Positions 26,813 to 34,469 are shown, numbered from the stretch's first letter. The stretch is 64,000 nucleotides of DNA from Pseudomonas sp. TCU-HL1 (GCF_001708505.1 NZ_CP015992.1:5456001-5520000), one strand, 5' to 3'. The notes: generated by a model not told the origin, from the letters alone. Translations and numbers: made by a program.

Positions 26813-27558
26813 GCGACCGCCACTTCGATGAACTGGCGACCCGTTTCGCCGAAAAGATCTATGGCGGCGCCAAGGGCGCCATCCGACTCGCGGTACTCCA
26901 GGCCGACCTGGCCGAAGTCCTGCCCGACCGTCCGTTGCGCGTCCTGGATGTCGGCGCCGGCCTGGGCCACATGGCCCTCTGGCTGGCCGAGCGCGGTCAC
27001 CAGGTGACCCTCGCCGAACCGGCTGACCCCATGCTCGAAGGCGCCCGCCAGCGCTTCGCCGAAGCCGGCCAGGCAGCCACCTTCATCCAGGCGCCCTGGC
27101 AGGACCTCCTCGGCCAGCTCACCGAGCCCTACGACCTGGTGCTCTGCCACGCCGTGCTGGAGTGGCTGGCCGACCCGCACGCTATCCTGCCCGTCCTGCA
27201 CCAGCTCACCGCCGAGGACGGGCTGCTGTCGCTGGCCTTCTACAACAAGGACGCACTGATCTACCGCAACCTGCTCAAAGGCCATTTCCGCAAGCTGCGC
27301 AAGCACAAGTTCGCCGGTGAGGGGCAGAGCCTGACCCCGCAGCAACCGCTGGACCCGCGCGACCTGGCGGCGCAACTCCAAGGCCACTGGCAGGTCGAAA
27401 AGCAGAGCGGCGTGCGGGTATTCCACGACTACATGCCCCAGGAGTTCCAGGCCAAGGCCGAGCTGGTGGACCTGCTGGAAATGGAACTCGCCTACCGCCG
27501 CCACCCCAGCTACCAGGGACTTGGCCGCTATCTGCACTGGATCTGTCGGCCGCTCTGA
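26809..27558 (+). CDS. cmoM: tRNA 5-carboxymethoxyuridine methyltransferase
   Basis: A 249-residue SAM-dependent methyltransferase. The SAM motif is VLDVGAGLGHMALWLAERG at about residues 45-63. CHAVLEWLADPH and the C-terminal GVRVFHDYMPQEF agree with E. coli CmoM, which methylates cmo5U at tRNA position 34 to mcmo5U. The ATG overlaps the MazG-like gene by four bases. The following DUF4136 lipoprotein gene starts 11 bases after its stop, so a longer operon is possible. Confidence 0.9.
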   Translation: MSDRHFDELATRFAEKIYGGAKGAIRLAVLQADLAEVLPDRPLRVLDVGAGLGHMALWLAERGHQVTLAEPADPMLEGARQRFAEAGQAATFIQAPWQDLLGQLTEPYDLVLCHAVLEWLADPHAILPVLHQLTAEDGLLSLAFYNKDALIYRNLLKGHFRKLRKHKFAGEGQSLTPQQPLDPRDLAAQLQGHWQVEKQSGVRVFHDYMPQEFQAKAELVDLLEMELAYRRHPSYQGLGRYLHWICRPL

Positions 27559-27569
27559 ACGGAGGCCCC

Positions 27570-28169
27570 ATGAAACTGCCCGCCCTGCTCGCCGTCGCAC
27601 TGCTGCTTGGCGCCTGCCAGAGCCCCAACCCGTACACGGCCGAATCCCGCCCGCTGCCGCCCGCCCCGCCGGGCGCGGCGACCGCCTTCGACAGCAGCGC
27701 CTACCCCGCGCCACCGCGCGATTTCGGCCGCTACCGCAGCTGGACCTGGCTCGACGGCCAGATGCCCGCCGGCAACAACTGGGCAACCCCCGAACAGATG
27801 GCCGACATGGTCAACGCAGGCCTCGACCAGCACGGCCTGCGCCAGGCCCGCAGCCCTGGCCAGGCCGACCTCAAGGTGAGCGCCAGCCTGCGCTACGAAC
27901 GGCGCCTGCGGCAGTACGACGACTACGGCGGCGCCTACTACGGCAGCGGACCCTGGCGCGACCAATACGGCGCCTGGGCCACCGTGCCCGTCGTGCGCAC
28001 CTACGAAGAACAAGTAGCGGTGGTTTACCTGCAGCTCTATGACGCCCGCGACAACCAACCAGTGTGGAGCGGCAGCGGCGAAACCTATGCCAACGGCGAG
28101 CGCTCCGATGGCGCGGCGGCGCTGCGGCAGGCGGTGAAAGAAGCCCTGGACGACTATCCGCCGTATTGA
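27570..28169 (+). CDS. DUF4136 lipoprotein (first of two)
   Basis: A 199-residue lipoprotein with signal sequence and lipobox LLGAC at residues 12-16. The mature part matches DUF4136: FGRYRSWTWLDG near the start, then QHGLRQARSPGQADLKVSAS, and VVYLQLYDARDNQPVWSGSGE at the end. A Gly/Tyr-rich stretch (DDYGGAYYGSGPW) sits in the middle. The fold is probably a beta-rich domain at the outer membrane; the role is unknown. A paralogue lies 160 bases downstream. Confidence 0.87.
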   Translation: MKLPALLAVALLLGACQSPNPYTAESRPLPPAPPGAATAFDSSAYPAPPRDFGRYRSWTWLDGQMPAGNNWATPEQMADMVNAGLDQHGLRQARSPGQADLKVSASLRYERRLRQYDDYGGAYYGSGPWRDQYGAWATVPVVRTYEEQVAVVYLQLYDARDNQPVWSGSGETYANGERSDGAAALRQAVKEALDDYPPY

Positions 28170-28190
28170 AGTCCCAGACGGGTCCAACAT

Positions 28191-28239
28191 CCCTCACCCC
28201 CACCCCATCTCTCTCTGGGAGAGGGGGTGGGGGTGAGGG
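28191..28239. repeat. Perfect 16-bp hairpin between paralogous lipoprotein genes
   Basis: Arms CCCTCACCCCCACCCC (28191-28206) and GGGGTGGGGGTGAGGG (28224-28239) are perfectly complementary around a 17-base loop. A shorter related hairpin with CCCTCTCCC arms lies at 43368-43389. It is probably a dispersed element; it could also attenuate transcription into the second DUF4136 gene. Confidence 0.8.
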
Positions 28240-28329
28240 CAAAACGCCCCGCGCAAATGCCCCAAGAATCCCCTTGCCGACCGCTCTGGCTTGCGCTTGG
28301 ATAGGACATCCGGCAGAGGAGATTCAACC

Positions 28330-28890
28330 ATGATCCGCCGCACGCTACTCCTGTCCACCGCCCTGTTCCTGGCCGCCTGCCAGAGCTACGACGTGACCCG
28401 CGACTACGACCGTACCCGCGACTTCGGCGCCTACCGCAGCTGGAGCTGGAAGGAACCTGCCCTGCAGTACCGCCCGGACGATCCGCGTATCAAGAGCGAC
28501 CTCACCGAGCAACGCATCCGCGAGGCCGTTGGCCAGCAGCTCGACCAGCGCGGCCTGCGCCCGGCCGCCAACGGCAAGGCCGACCTTAACGTCCAGTCCT
28601 GGCTGATCGTCGACGAACGCCAGCAGCAGACCAGCTACAACTACGGCGGCTACTGGGGCGGCTATTGGGGAGGCGGCTACATGGGCGGCCCGGCCTATAC
28701 CGAAACCCGCACCTACAACTACAAGGTGGCCACCATCCAGGTGGACCTCTACGACGGCAAGGACGGCAAACTGGTCTGGCGCGGCAGCGCCGAACAGGTC
28801 ATGCAAAGCGCGCCGCCGAGCCCCGCCGAGCGTGAAGCCGCCATCCGCGAAACGGTCGCCAAGGTGATCGCCCAATACCCGCCGCACTGA
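28330..28890 (+). CDS. DUF4136 lipoprotein (second of two)
   Basis: A 186-residue paralogue of the upstream gene, sharing FGAYRSWSWKE, QLDQRGLRPAANGKADLNVQ and a late VDLYDGKDGKLVWRGSAE. The lipobox is LAAC near residue 17. A Gly-rich stretch (YGGYWGGYWGGGYMGG) replaces the middle loop. ATG 28330 is preceded by AGAGGAG. It was probably produced by tandem duplication followed by divergence. The GNAT gene starts 8 bases after its stop. Confidence 0.87.
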   Translation: MIRRTLLLSTALFLAACQSYDVTRDYDRTRDFGAYRSWSWKEPALQYRPDDPRIKSDLTEQRIREAVGQQLDQRGLRPAANGKADLNVQSWLIVDERQQQTSYNYGGYWGGYWGGGYMGGPAYTETRTYNYKVATIQVDLYDGKDGKLVWRGSAEQVMQSAPPSPAEREAAIRETVAKVIAQYPPH

Positions 28891-28897
28891 GGACCCC

Positions 28898-29395
28898 ATG
28901 CCCGTCTTGAATGCCCATTTGCAACACCGCCCCGCCAGTGCCGAAGACCTCCACGAAGTCGTCCGCTTCCCCCAGGATGCGGACGAGCTCTTCTTCGCCT
29001 ACCCCAAGGCGAGCTGGCCGCTCACCGTGGGCCAACTCGCCGCCGCCATGGCCGAACGCCGCGGCAGCACCGTCGCCCTGCTGGACGGCAAGGTCGCAGG
29101 CTTCGCCAACTTCTACCAATGGCAACACGGCGACTCCTGCGCCCTGGGCAACATGATGGTGGCGCCCTGGGCACGCGGCCAGGGCGTGGCCCGGTACCTG
29201 ATCGAAGCGATGGAGCACCAGGCCCGCACGCAGTACAAGGCCAAAGTGATGAAGGTGTCCTGCTTCAACGCCAACGCTGGCGGCCTGCTGCTCTACACCC
29301 ACCTCGGCTACCAGCCGCGCGCCATCGTCGAACGCCAGGCCCAGGACGGCCGCCGCGTCGCTCTGGTGCAGATGGACAAACCCCTCATGGATTGA
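28898..29395 (+). CDS. GNAT-family N-acetyltransferase
   Basis: A 165-residue acetyltransferase. The acetyl-CoA site is in MMVAPWARGQGVARYLIEAME (Q/RxxGxG/A), and the C-terminal part NANAGGLLLYTHLGYQPR is typical for motif B. The acceptor is unknown. It is 8 bases downstream of the second DUF4136 gene and likely cotranscribed. Confidence 0.87.
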   Translation: MPVLNAHLQHRPASAEDLHEVVRFPQDADELFFAYPKASWPLTVGQLAAAMAERRGSTVALLDGKVAGFANFYQWQHGDSCALGNMMVAPWARGQGVARYLIEAMEHQARTQYKAKVMKVSCFNANAGGLLLYTHLGYQPRAIVERQAQDGRRVALVQMDKPLMD

Positions 29396-29466
29396 GCCGG
29401 TCGGCACCTTGCAACCACGCCGCACATCCCGCCACTAAACTTATCCACAAGGCACCGATTCGCACC

Positions 29467-29511
29467 GGTGCCGGGTGGGGAGCGGGAGGCTCCTCCTTGT
29501 GTGCCGGCACC
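29467..29511 (+). other. Stable stem-loop in leader of the YbaK-type gene
   Basis: GGTGCCGG (29467-29474) pairs with CCGGCACC (29504-29511), and the loop contains a further GGAG/CTCC pairing. It starts 92 bases before the gene start. It has no T-run. It could be an RNA leader structure or part of an unknown small RNA; its function is not known. Confidence 0.45.
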
Positions 29512-29558
29512 GCAGGCTTACCGGGAGCGACAAGCCAGCGCCTGGCAGGAGGTGTCCC

Positions 29559-30026
29559 ATGACCATGATCACCCAGCTGCAAAACAGCCTGATGCAACAC
29601 CAGACCCGCTTCGACGTGCTCAACCACGCCGCCTCCATGACCACCCGCGAAGCCGCCCGCCGCGCCGGCGTGCCGCCACAGCAGATGGCCAAGCCCGTAA
29701 TCCTCGACGACTTCCAGGGCCACTGGCTGATGGCCGTGGTACCTGCCTCGCGCCATGTCGACCTGGAAAAAGTCCGCAGACTCACCCACCGCCACTGGCG
29801 CCTGGTCCACGAACGGGACTTCGGCCAACGCTTCGCCAACTGCGACGTCGGCGCCATTCCCGCCGTCGGCAACCTCTTCGGCCTGGACACCCTGGTTGAC
29901 CAGTCGCTCACCGAACAGCCGGACATCTACTTCGAATCCGGCCGCCACGACGAACTCGTGCACATGAGCGGCACGCAGTACATGGCACTGATGCCCGACG
30001 CGAAAAAAGGGAAGTTTTGCGAGTAG
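29559..30026 (+). CDS. YbaK/EbsC-family aminoacyl-tRNA deacylase-like protein
   Basis: A 155-residue protein with the YbaK/ProX fold: MTTREAARRAGVPPQQMAKPVIL holds the conserved Lys, and IPAVGNLFGLDTLVD and ESGRHDELVHMSG match the substrate pocket. Family members hydrolyse mischarged tRNA (for example Cys-tRNAPro); specificity here is not determinable. The start ATG 29559 has a strong AGGAGG site. A bidirectional terminator follows at 30105-30131. Confidence 0.85.
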   Translation: MTMITQLQNSLMQHQTRFDVLNHAASMTTREAARRAGVPPQQMAKPVILDDFQGHWLMAVVPASRHVDLEKVRRLTHRHWRLVHERDFGQRFANCDVGAIPAVGNLFGLDTLVDQSLTEQPDIYFESGRHDELVHMSGTQYMALMPDAKKGKFCE

Positions 30027-30049
30027 CTGCACAAGGTGAAGCAAATTTG

Positions 30050-30090
30050 GTGGGGGCGATTTCAATCGCCAAACAGGCCGAAGGCCTGCC
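30050..30090. repeat. Family A repeat (GTGGGGGCGATTTCAATCGCC type)
   Basis: GGTGGGGGCGATTTCAATCGCC is followed by AGGCCGAAGGCCTGCC, giving two small dyads. The same two-part layout recurs at 24230-24272 and 63411-63452, so this is a stable composite form of the repeat. Confidence 0.65.
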
Positions 30091-30104
30091 CTTAGCCCCA
30101 ATGA

Positions 30105-30131
30105 AAAATGCCCCGCATTGCGGGGCATTTT
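30105..30131. terminator. Bidirectional rho-independent terminator
   Basis: The palindrome AAAATGCCCCGCA/TGCGGGGCATTTT gives a GC-rich stem with A and T runs on both sides. It lies between the convergent YbaK-type gene and the small secreted-protein gene and can stop both. Confidence 0.9.
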
Positions 30132-30188
30132 CCAAATAACCGTAAGTCGTGAGATCCGGGCCGGCTTCTCCCCTTACAGCTCAAGCCA

Positions 30189-30476
30189 TCATGGCTTGTA
30201 CTGGCTCTGCGCGACGCACCACTTGCTGGCCGGGTTTTTCGACTGGGTGCAGGAGTTGCGAAACACCACCTGGGCGTGCTTCTGGCAGTTGCGGAACTGC
30301 GAAGAACCTTTCTCGTTCTTGCTGCAGACAGTGTCCAGGGCAATGGCGCCGTTGCGCTCCTGCCAGTTCAGGAAGTAGTTGTTACTTTCCTGCTTGGCCT
30401 TGGCCGCAGGGGTGGCGGCGAATGAAACGCTTGCCATGAGAACCAGCGCGCTACCCAGTGCGAATCGGATGGTCAT
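30189..30476 (-). CDS. Small secreted cysteine-containing protein
   Basis: A 95-residue protein with a clear signal peptide (ALGSALVLMASVSFA, cut near residue 20). The mature part of about 75 residues is basic and polar and has four cysteines (DTVCSK, RNCQK, RNSCTQ, KWCVA) that can form two disulfides. I do not recognise the family. The start follows TAGGAG. The ISL3 and IS110 insertions do not touch it. Confidence 0.75.
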   Translation of the reverse strand: MTIRFALGSALVLMASVSFAATPAAKAKQESNNYFLNWQERNGAIALDTVCSKNEKGSSQFRNCQKHAQVVFRNSCTQSKNPASKWCVAQSQYKP

Positions 30477-30983
30477 ATCAACTCCTAATAGACGCTTGTG
30501 CGTAAGTGCACCTTCTAGGAGGCGCTATTTCTGATGCGGAATCGCCCAACTCGGCGAAAGAGCCTTTTCCCGGGTGAACTGCTGCGCATAGTGCTGAGCG
30601 CCCCTAGACGCCGCAAGGCCCCGAAGCCCAGTTGGTATGACCGTCCGTCGTCATGTCCTCAAGGTGTGCCGCGACTGCGGAATCGGACATGCCATTTCGG
30701 GAAAGTTCGTGCCAGTAAAGATCCACGTTCGTAGAACGTGGACTTGTGTTTGCCCCCTATAAGGGGGCCATCCTCACACGCAGCACCCAGCTGACCTCCG
30801 CCACCGTGCCCAACAGTAGGGTGCGCCATGCGCACCGCGGCGATGGTGGCGACTCCGAGTCTGTCTCCCGGTGCGCGCGGCGCACCCTTGTATCTCGACT
30901 ACCACCCTCTCAAGGGGTGATAGTCCCCGACTGATCATCGGGGGAGAGCCAGGAAGCCGTGTCCACCCTTAGGCCTCGAGCCC
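30477..30983. other. Long structured non-coding stretch before the IS110 element
   Basis: About 500 bases without a convincing gene. It holds a series of hairpins: TCCACGTTC/GAACGTGGA (30722-30742, 3-base loop), GCCCCCT/AGGGGGC (30752-30768), AGGGTGCGCC/GGCGCACCCT with inner GCGCACCG/CGGTGCGC (30818-30888), and CCCCGA/TCGGGG (30925-30943). The third resembles a dispersed palindromic repeat. A 41-codon frame at 30637-30762 ends within the hairpins and is not called as a gene. Confidence 0.55.
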
Positions 30984-32120
30984 GACCCGTAGATAGTGCC
31001 CTGGCCCTCCACACTCACTCAGATAGCTCGAACGGTATCTAGAGCCCACTTCAAGTGAGAGCTCGCATTCACAAGGCCGGGCCGGGTGCAGTGATGATCA
31101 CTCTGGATGGATTGAGGAGGTTGCATGTCCAGCATCGTCGGCATTGACATTGCCAAGCACAGTTTCGATATCGCCACCCTGCAGGCCAACGGCAAGTACC
31201 GCAGCAAGGCCAAGCTGATCAACGCCGCAGAGGGCTTTCAGGTGTTGCAGGAGTGGTTGAACAAGCACAGCGAACCTGGGGCCTGGATCGTGATGGAGGC
31301 GACGGGTACCTACCACGAGGCGCTGGCTGAGCACTTTTACGCGCTGGGCTACCGGATTTGCGTGATGAATCCTGCGCAGATTGCCTATTACGCGCGAAGC
31401 CAGTTGCAACGGGTCAAGACGGATCAGGTCGACGCCAAGCTGATTGCCAGCTACGGCGAGCACCATCAAGATGAGCTGCGCGCCTGGCAACCCGAGCCTG
31501 CCGCGATCCGCCGTCTGCGTGCCCTGGTGCGGCGCCTGCAGGATCTCAAGGAGATCGAGCAGATGGAGCGCAATCGTCTGGGGGTGGCCGATGCCAGCGT
31601 GCAAGAGTCGATTCACTCAGTGCTGCAGCGTGTCGAAGAGCAGATTGCCGAGACCCTGAAAACCATCCGCGACCATATCGATGATGATCCAGACCTGCGG
31701 GGTAAACGCGATCTGCTGACCAGCATCGATGGTATCGGCGAGCAGACTGCCGCCCTGCTCCTGGCGGAACTGGGTGATCCGCTGCAGTTCGAGAGCGCGC
31801 GAGCGATCACTGCCTTTGCCGGGCTGAATCCGAAGCTACAGGATTCGGGTAAGCATAAAGGGCACGTACGCATTTCCCGTGTGGGCTCAGCGCGGCTACG
31901 CGCGGGCCTGTACATGCCGGCGATCACCTCGATGACCCACAACCCCGCGATCAATGCCCTGGCACAGCGCCTGCGCGCCCGCGGTAAGGCCGGAAAGCAG
32001 ATCGTCTGCGCGGCCATGCGCAAGCTGTTGCATATCGCCTATGGCGTACTGAAATCCGGCCAGCCATTCGATGCCCAACTGGCCCTTGCCCGGGGCTAAA
32101 CAAGACGGTATCTACGGGAC
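30984..32120 (+). mobile_element. IS110-family element (IS1111-like, subterminal inverted repeats)
   Basis: The transposase gene is flanked by GACCCGTAGATA (30984-30995) and the inverted TATCTACGGGAC (32109-32120), 11 of 12 positions matching. That is the subterminal repeat arrangement of the IS1111 branch. True ends lie some bases outside these repeats and cannot be fixed. A direct repeat ACGGTATCTA occurs at 31032-31041 and 32105-32114. About 130 non-coding bases precede the gene and only about 20 follow it inside the repeats. Confidence 0.7.
31125..32099 (+). CDS. IS110-family transposase
   Basis: A 324-residue IS110-type recombinase. The N-terminal RuvC-like DEDD domain has the first Asp in VGIDIAKHSFD, the Glu in VMEATGTYHEAL and Asp residues in VKTDQVDAKLIA. 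The C-terminal Tnp_20 domain has LTSIDGIGEQTAALLLAELGD, ITAFAGLNPK and the catalytic Ser region in ISRVGSARLRAGLY. The protein is full length. It starts behind GAGGAGG. Enzymes of this family use a bridge RNA made from a non-coding end of the element. Confidence 0.92.
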   Translation: MSSIVGIDIAKHSFDIATLQANGKYRSKAKLINAAEGFQVLQEWLNKHSEPGAWIVMEATGTYHEALAEHFYALGYRICVMNPAQIAYYARSQLQRVKTDQVDAKLIASYGEHHQDELRAWQPEPAAIRRLRALVRRLQDLKEIEQMERNRLGVADASVQESIHSVLQRVEEQIAETLKTIRDHIDDDPDLRGKRDLLTSIDGIGEQTAALLLAELGDPLQFESARAITAFAGLNPKLQDSGKHKGHVRISRVGSARLRAGLYMPAITSMTHNPAINALAQRLRARGKAGKQIVCAAMRKLLHIAYGVLKSGQPFDAQLALARG

Positions 32121-32303
32121 TGGCAGCATCCTGCTGGTTCGCTGACTCGAATCGTCACAGGCAAAGCCGGTGACTCATCACCACGTCCTCAGGCCGTGGT
32201 TTCCCAAGTTCAAATGAACTCGACACTTCTTCGACACCTTGGCCAAGCCGGGGACGAGGAATGCGCTGAGAGCCCCGTGAACCGGGGCCTCCAGCGAGGG
32301 GTT

Positions 32304-32399
32304 TGGCGGAAGGCAGTGGGAGTCGAACCCACCCAGGAACGGCTGCCGTCCCCCACCGGGTTTGAAGCCCGGCCACGCCACCGGGCGTGCTTGCCTTCC
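32304..32399 (-). tRNA. selC: tRNA-Sec (UCA anticodon)
   Basis: A 96-nt tRNA with encoded CCA. The 8-bp acceptor stem GGAAGGCA/TGCCTTCC, the anticodon loop CTTCAAA with UCA, the long variable arm and the GGTTCGACTC T-loop are all features of bacterial selenocysteine tRNA. It is charged with Ser, converted by SelA and delivered by SelB to UGA in fdnG. selB and selA lie about 6 kb away, separated by an island. The gene sits just downstream of an integrase-tail remnant. Confidence 0.96.
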
Positions 32400-32406
32400 A
32401 TGTTGA

Positions 32407-32567
32407 TTTATAAGGCTTTTTCCCTGCCGTCTTGCTCTGCAAGCGGGGAGGTGTCGATGAACTGTCGAGAATCTCTGGCTTGGCCGTATTCACAGACGTA
32501 CTGGAGTGTCCCGGCGCCAGGTGAGCGTAGCGCATGCTCATCGACAACGAAGAGTACCCCAAGAGCC
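32407..32567 (-). pseudogene. Tyrosine integrase C-terminal remnant beside selC
   Basis: After the hipA stop the frame reads LRLLGYSSLSMSMRYAHLAPG, then DSSSTPPRLQSK. This is the last part of a phage-type tyrosine recombinase, including the nucleophile tyrosine in MRYAHL. The catalytic Arg/His boxes are gone, replaced by the hipA 3' end, so the gene is a fragment. The tail runs into the 5' end of selC, the usual place for an integrase relative to its attachment site. Confidence 0.8.
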
Positions 32568-32573
32568 GAAGGT

Positions 32574-33878
32574 TTATGGAAGTAGCTTGCGCGACATTTC
32601 ATCAATGATGATCGAAACAATACTTCGCAACGCTCTCATCTCCCCTGGGAATGTTTGTCTGACCTCGGGCTGCAACTTGGCAATCTCTTCGTTTTCACGT
32701 TGCACCTGGTCAATCAACTCCGGAGCACCTTTCCATACTGCCGTAACCAACTGGTTGACCAGCGTTCTCGCAGTGGTCGGTTTGATGGCAAGTATCCCGG
32801 CCGCCTCGACGAGCAGTTCCGGGCTCATACGCTCCAAGCGATCTTCACCCGCAATTGGCCAGGCCATGGTCACTGCCCCCGGCCAATGGTCCTTGCCAAA
32901 AGCCTTGGTGGTCCAGACGGCAGTACTCAGCAGATCATAGAAGGGTGCCAGCTCCAGCCCCCGAGGACTCATGAGAAAGCTCAGGTTTTTCAGATGGGCA
33001 TCGGTGTTGCCAAGCAGGACGTTGAACGTCAGCCATTGGAAAAGTTGGAGTCTGGCCCTGGCCGGAATGCGGCACATCGCGCTCAACTCACGCAGGCGCT
33101 CAACACTGCCCGCGTGGTACTTGGTCGATCTATCAAGATTGAGGGCCTGGCAGGCATCCACGCAGTGAAGCCTTGTCCACCCGGTAGCGGTAAGAGTCCT
33201 ATCGAACCGCTCGACCAGATAGACCGGCATGGGAATGTATTTTCGGGTCACGGCCGGAACAGGCAGGCCCACCTTCCTGGCGAGCGACATCACGAACCAT
33301 TCGTTGATCACCGAATGCGCAAAGTCCTCGCTCGGGTGATCCGGCTTGAGGATGTGTGTCGAGGGCTCGTTACCGCCTGGTTCCCGAAACTGATCATCCT
33401 CGAAGCGGAGTGCGACTTTGTGTTGCGCCCCCGCCAGAGACATTCTCTTGAGGGACTGCTCGGCCAAAGGAATATGAGGCATTTCCCGTATGCGCTCGGC
33501 CATCGCATTAAACGAGAGCGCTCGCAGCTCGCCTTGCGCGGGAACCTGATCGGGAGGCAGCAAGGTGATGGACCCGGCCGACTCGGCACCGAAGTGCTGC
33601 AGCATCCCAAATGCATCCTCAACACCGACGCCGGCACTTGAGGCAATGAGCAGGCGTTGCCCCTCTTCCGGGAGCAGGTTGTCGAAGAACCACTGAACGG
33701 GGCGCTCGCTTGCACCGTCAACGTAGGGTTCTGCCTCCAGCGGCAAACTCGGGCTGATGGCGTAGGCGTCTCGATTGCTCAACCAGTCCTGGGTGTAGAT
33801 GAACGTCCATAAGCCGTTGCTTTCCGCCAGCACTCCGACCTGGTCGAAGTTGATCCAGACGTACAGTTGGCGATTCAT
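32574..33878 (-). CDS. hipA: HipA-type serine/threonine kinase toxin
   Basis: A 434-residue HipA kinase. The N-terminal subdomain has FFDNLLPEEGQR. The phosphate-binding region (FGAESAGSITLLP) and MSLAGAQHKVAL (SxxGxQxK) precede a kinase core with NTDAHLKNLSFL (catalytic D and N) and APFYDLLST (metal Asp). HipA kinases phosphorylate aminoacyl-tRNA synthetases such as GltX and cause growth arrest. The start codon overlaps the hipB stop (TGATG). Both genes look less GC-rich than the flanking core genes, which fits their position in an island. Confidence 0.92.
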   Translation of the reverse strand: MNRQLYVWINFDQVGVLAESNGLWTFIYTQDWLSNRDAYAISPSLPLEAEPYVDGASERPVQWFFDNLLPEEGQRLLIASSAGVGVEDAFGMLQHFGAESAGSITLLPPDQVPAQGELRALSFNAMAERIREMPHIPLAEQSLKRMSLAGAQHKVALRFEDDQFREPGGNEPSTHILKPDHPSEDFAHSVINEWFVMSLARKVGLPVPAVTRKYIPMPVYLVERFDRTLTATGWTRLHCVDACQALNLDRSTKYHAGSVERLRELSAMCRIPARARLQLFQWLTFNVLLGNTDAHLKNLSFLMSPRGLELAPFYDLLSTAVWTTKAFGKDHWPGAVTMAWPIAGEDRLERMSPELLVEAAGILAIKPTTARTLVNQLVTAVWKGAPELIDQVQRENEEIAKLQPEVRQTFPGEMRALRSIVSIIIDEMSRKLLP

Positions 33879-34252
33879 CAGCGTGCCTTGTCGTCAGGCT
33901 GGGTGTTCAAGGACTTCTCAATGGCGAACAGCAGACGGTCCAGATCATCGGAGCCGGGATTGCTCTTGCCGGAATGAGCCGCCGCGGCCTTGTTGAATGC
34001 GCGAACGATCTGAGCTTTCGCCTCCCCGGCAATCTCATCGGGAACCTCCACCGACACTTTCAACCCCAGCTCTTGCATGACCTGGAAGAGCAGCCCCCAC
34101 TGCACGGTTTCACCACCGCGCTCGACTTTTCCGAGGAAGTTTTCGCTTACGCCAATAACGCCAGCGGCCACGTCCTGGCGCATGGTCATAGCCTTTCGGC
34201 AGGCCCGAATGAGTTGGCCCAGGGCTTTAGGAGAATCGATTGGCACGTTCAC
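33878..34252 (-). CDS. hipB: HipB-type Xre antitoxin
   Basis: A 124-residue protein with an N-terminal Cro/Xre helix-turn-helix (ALGQLIRACRKAMTMRQDVAAG then VSENFLGKVERGG) and a C-terminal extension of about 50 residues rich in A, K and D. It neutralises HipA and represses the operon. Three dyads (AATCC-N-GGATT) spaced 50 bp apart lie 53-174 bases upstream of its start and are the likely operators. Confidence 0.88.
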   Translation of the reverse strand: MNVPIDSPKALGQLIRACRKAMTMRQDVAAGVIGVSENFLGKVERGGETVQWGLLFQVMQELGLKVSVEVPDEIAGEAKAQIVRAFNKAAAAHSGKSNPGSDDLDRLLFAIEKSLNTQPDDKAR

Positions 34253-34304
34253 TGAAAATCCCCACGCTCATAAGGAAAATCGAGCGATTTTGAGCTAGGC
34301 GAAA

Positions 34305-34426
34305 AATCCACATGATCGCGAGGATTGCATCAATCAGAGTGCATAGCCATTCGTAATCCTCACGACCGCAAGGATTATAGCCATGGAACAGACCAAGCTG
34401 AAAAAATCCTCACAAGTGGAAGGATT
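34305..34426 (-). promoter_or_regulatory. Three HipB-type operators at exact 50-bp spacing
   Basis: AATCCA-N10-AGGATT at 34305-34326, AATCCT-N10-AGGATT at 34355-34376 and AATCCT-N10-AGGATT at 34405-34426. Each dyad is 22 bp and starts exactly 50 bp after the previous one. The half-site TCC/GGA agrees with the TATCC-N8-GGATA class known for E. coli HipB, with a wider spacer. The array suggests cooperative binding by HipB or HipBA. Confidence 0.8.
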
Positions 34427-34469
34427 CCTCGCGGTGGTGAGATTTCCGCCCGCTGATTCCGAATCGATT

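Noticed and set aside
30637..30762. A 41-codon frame with CRDCG motif
   Set aside because: It ends inside two hairpins, has no ribosome site, and its composition fits chance.
34305..34426. A short CRISPR array, because of the 50-bp periodic repeat
   Set aside because: The units are 22-bp dyads upstream of hipB and the intervening DNA is not spacer-like; there are no cas genes. Operators explain it.
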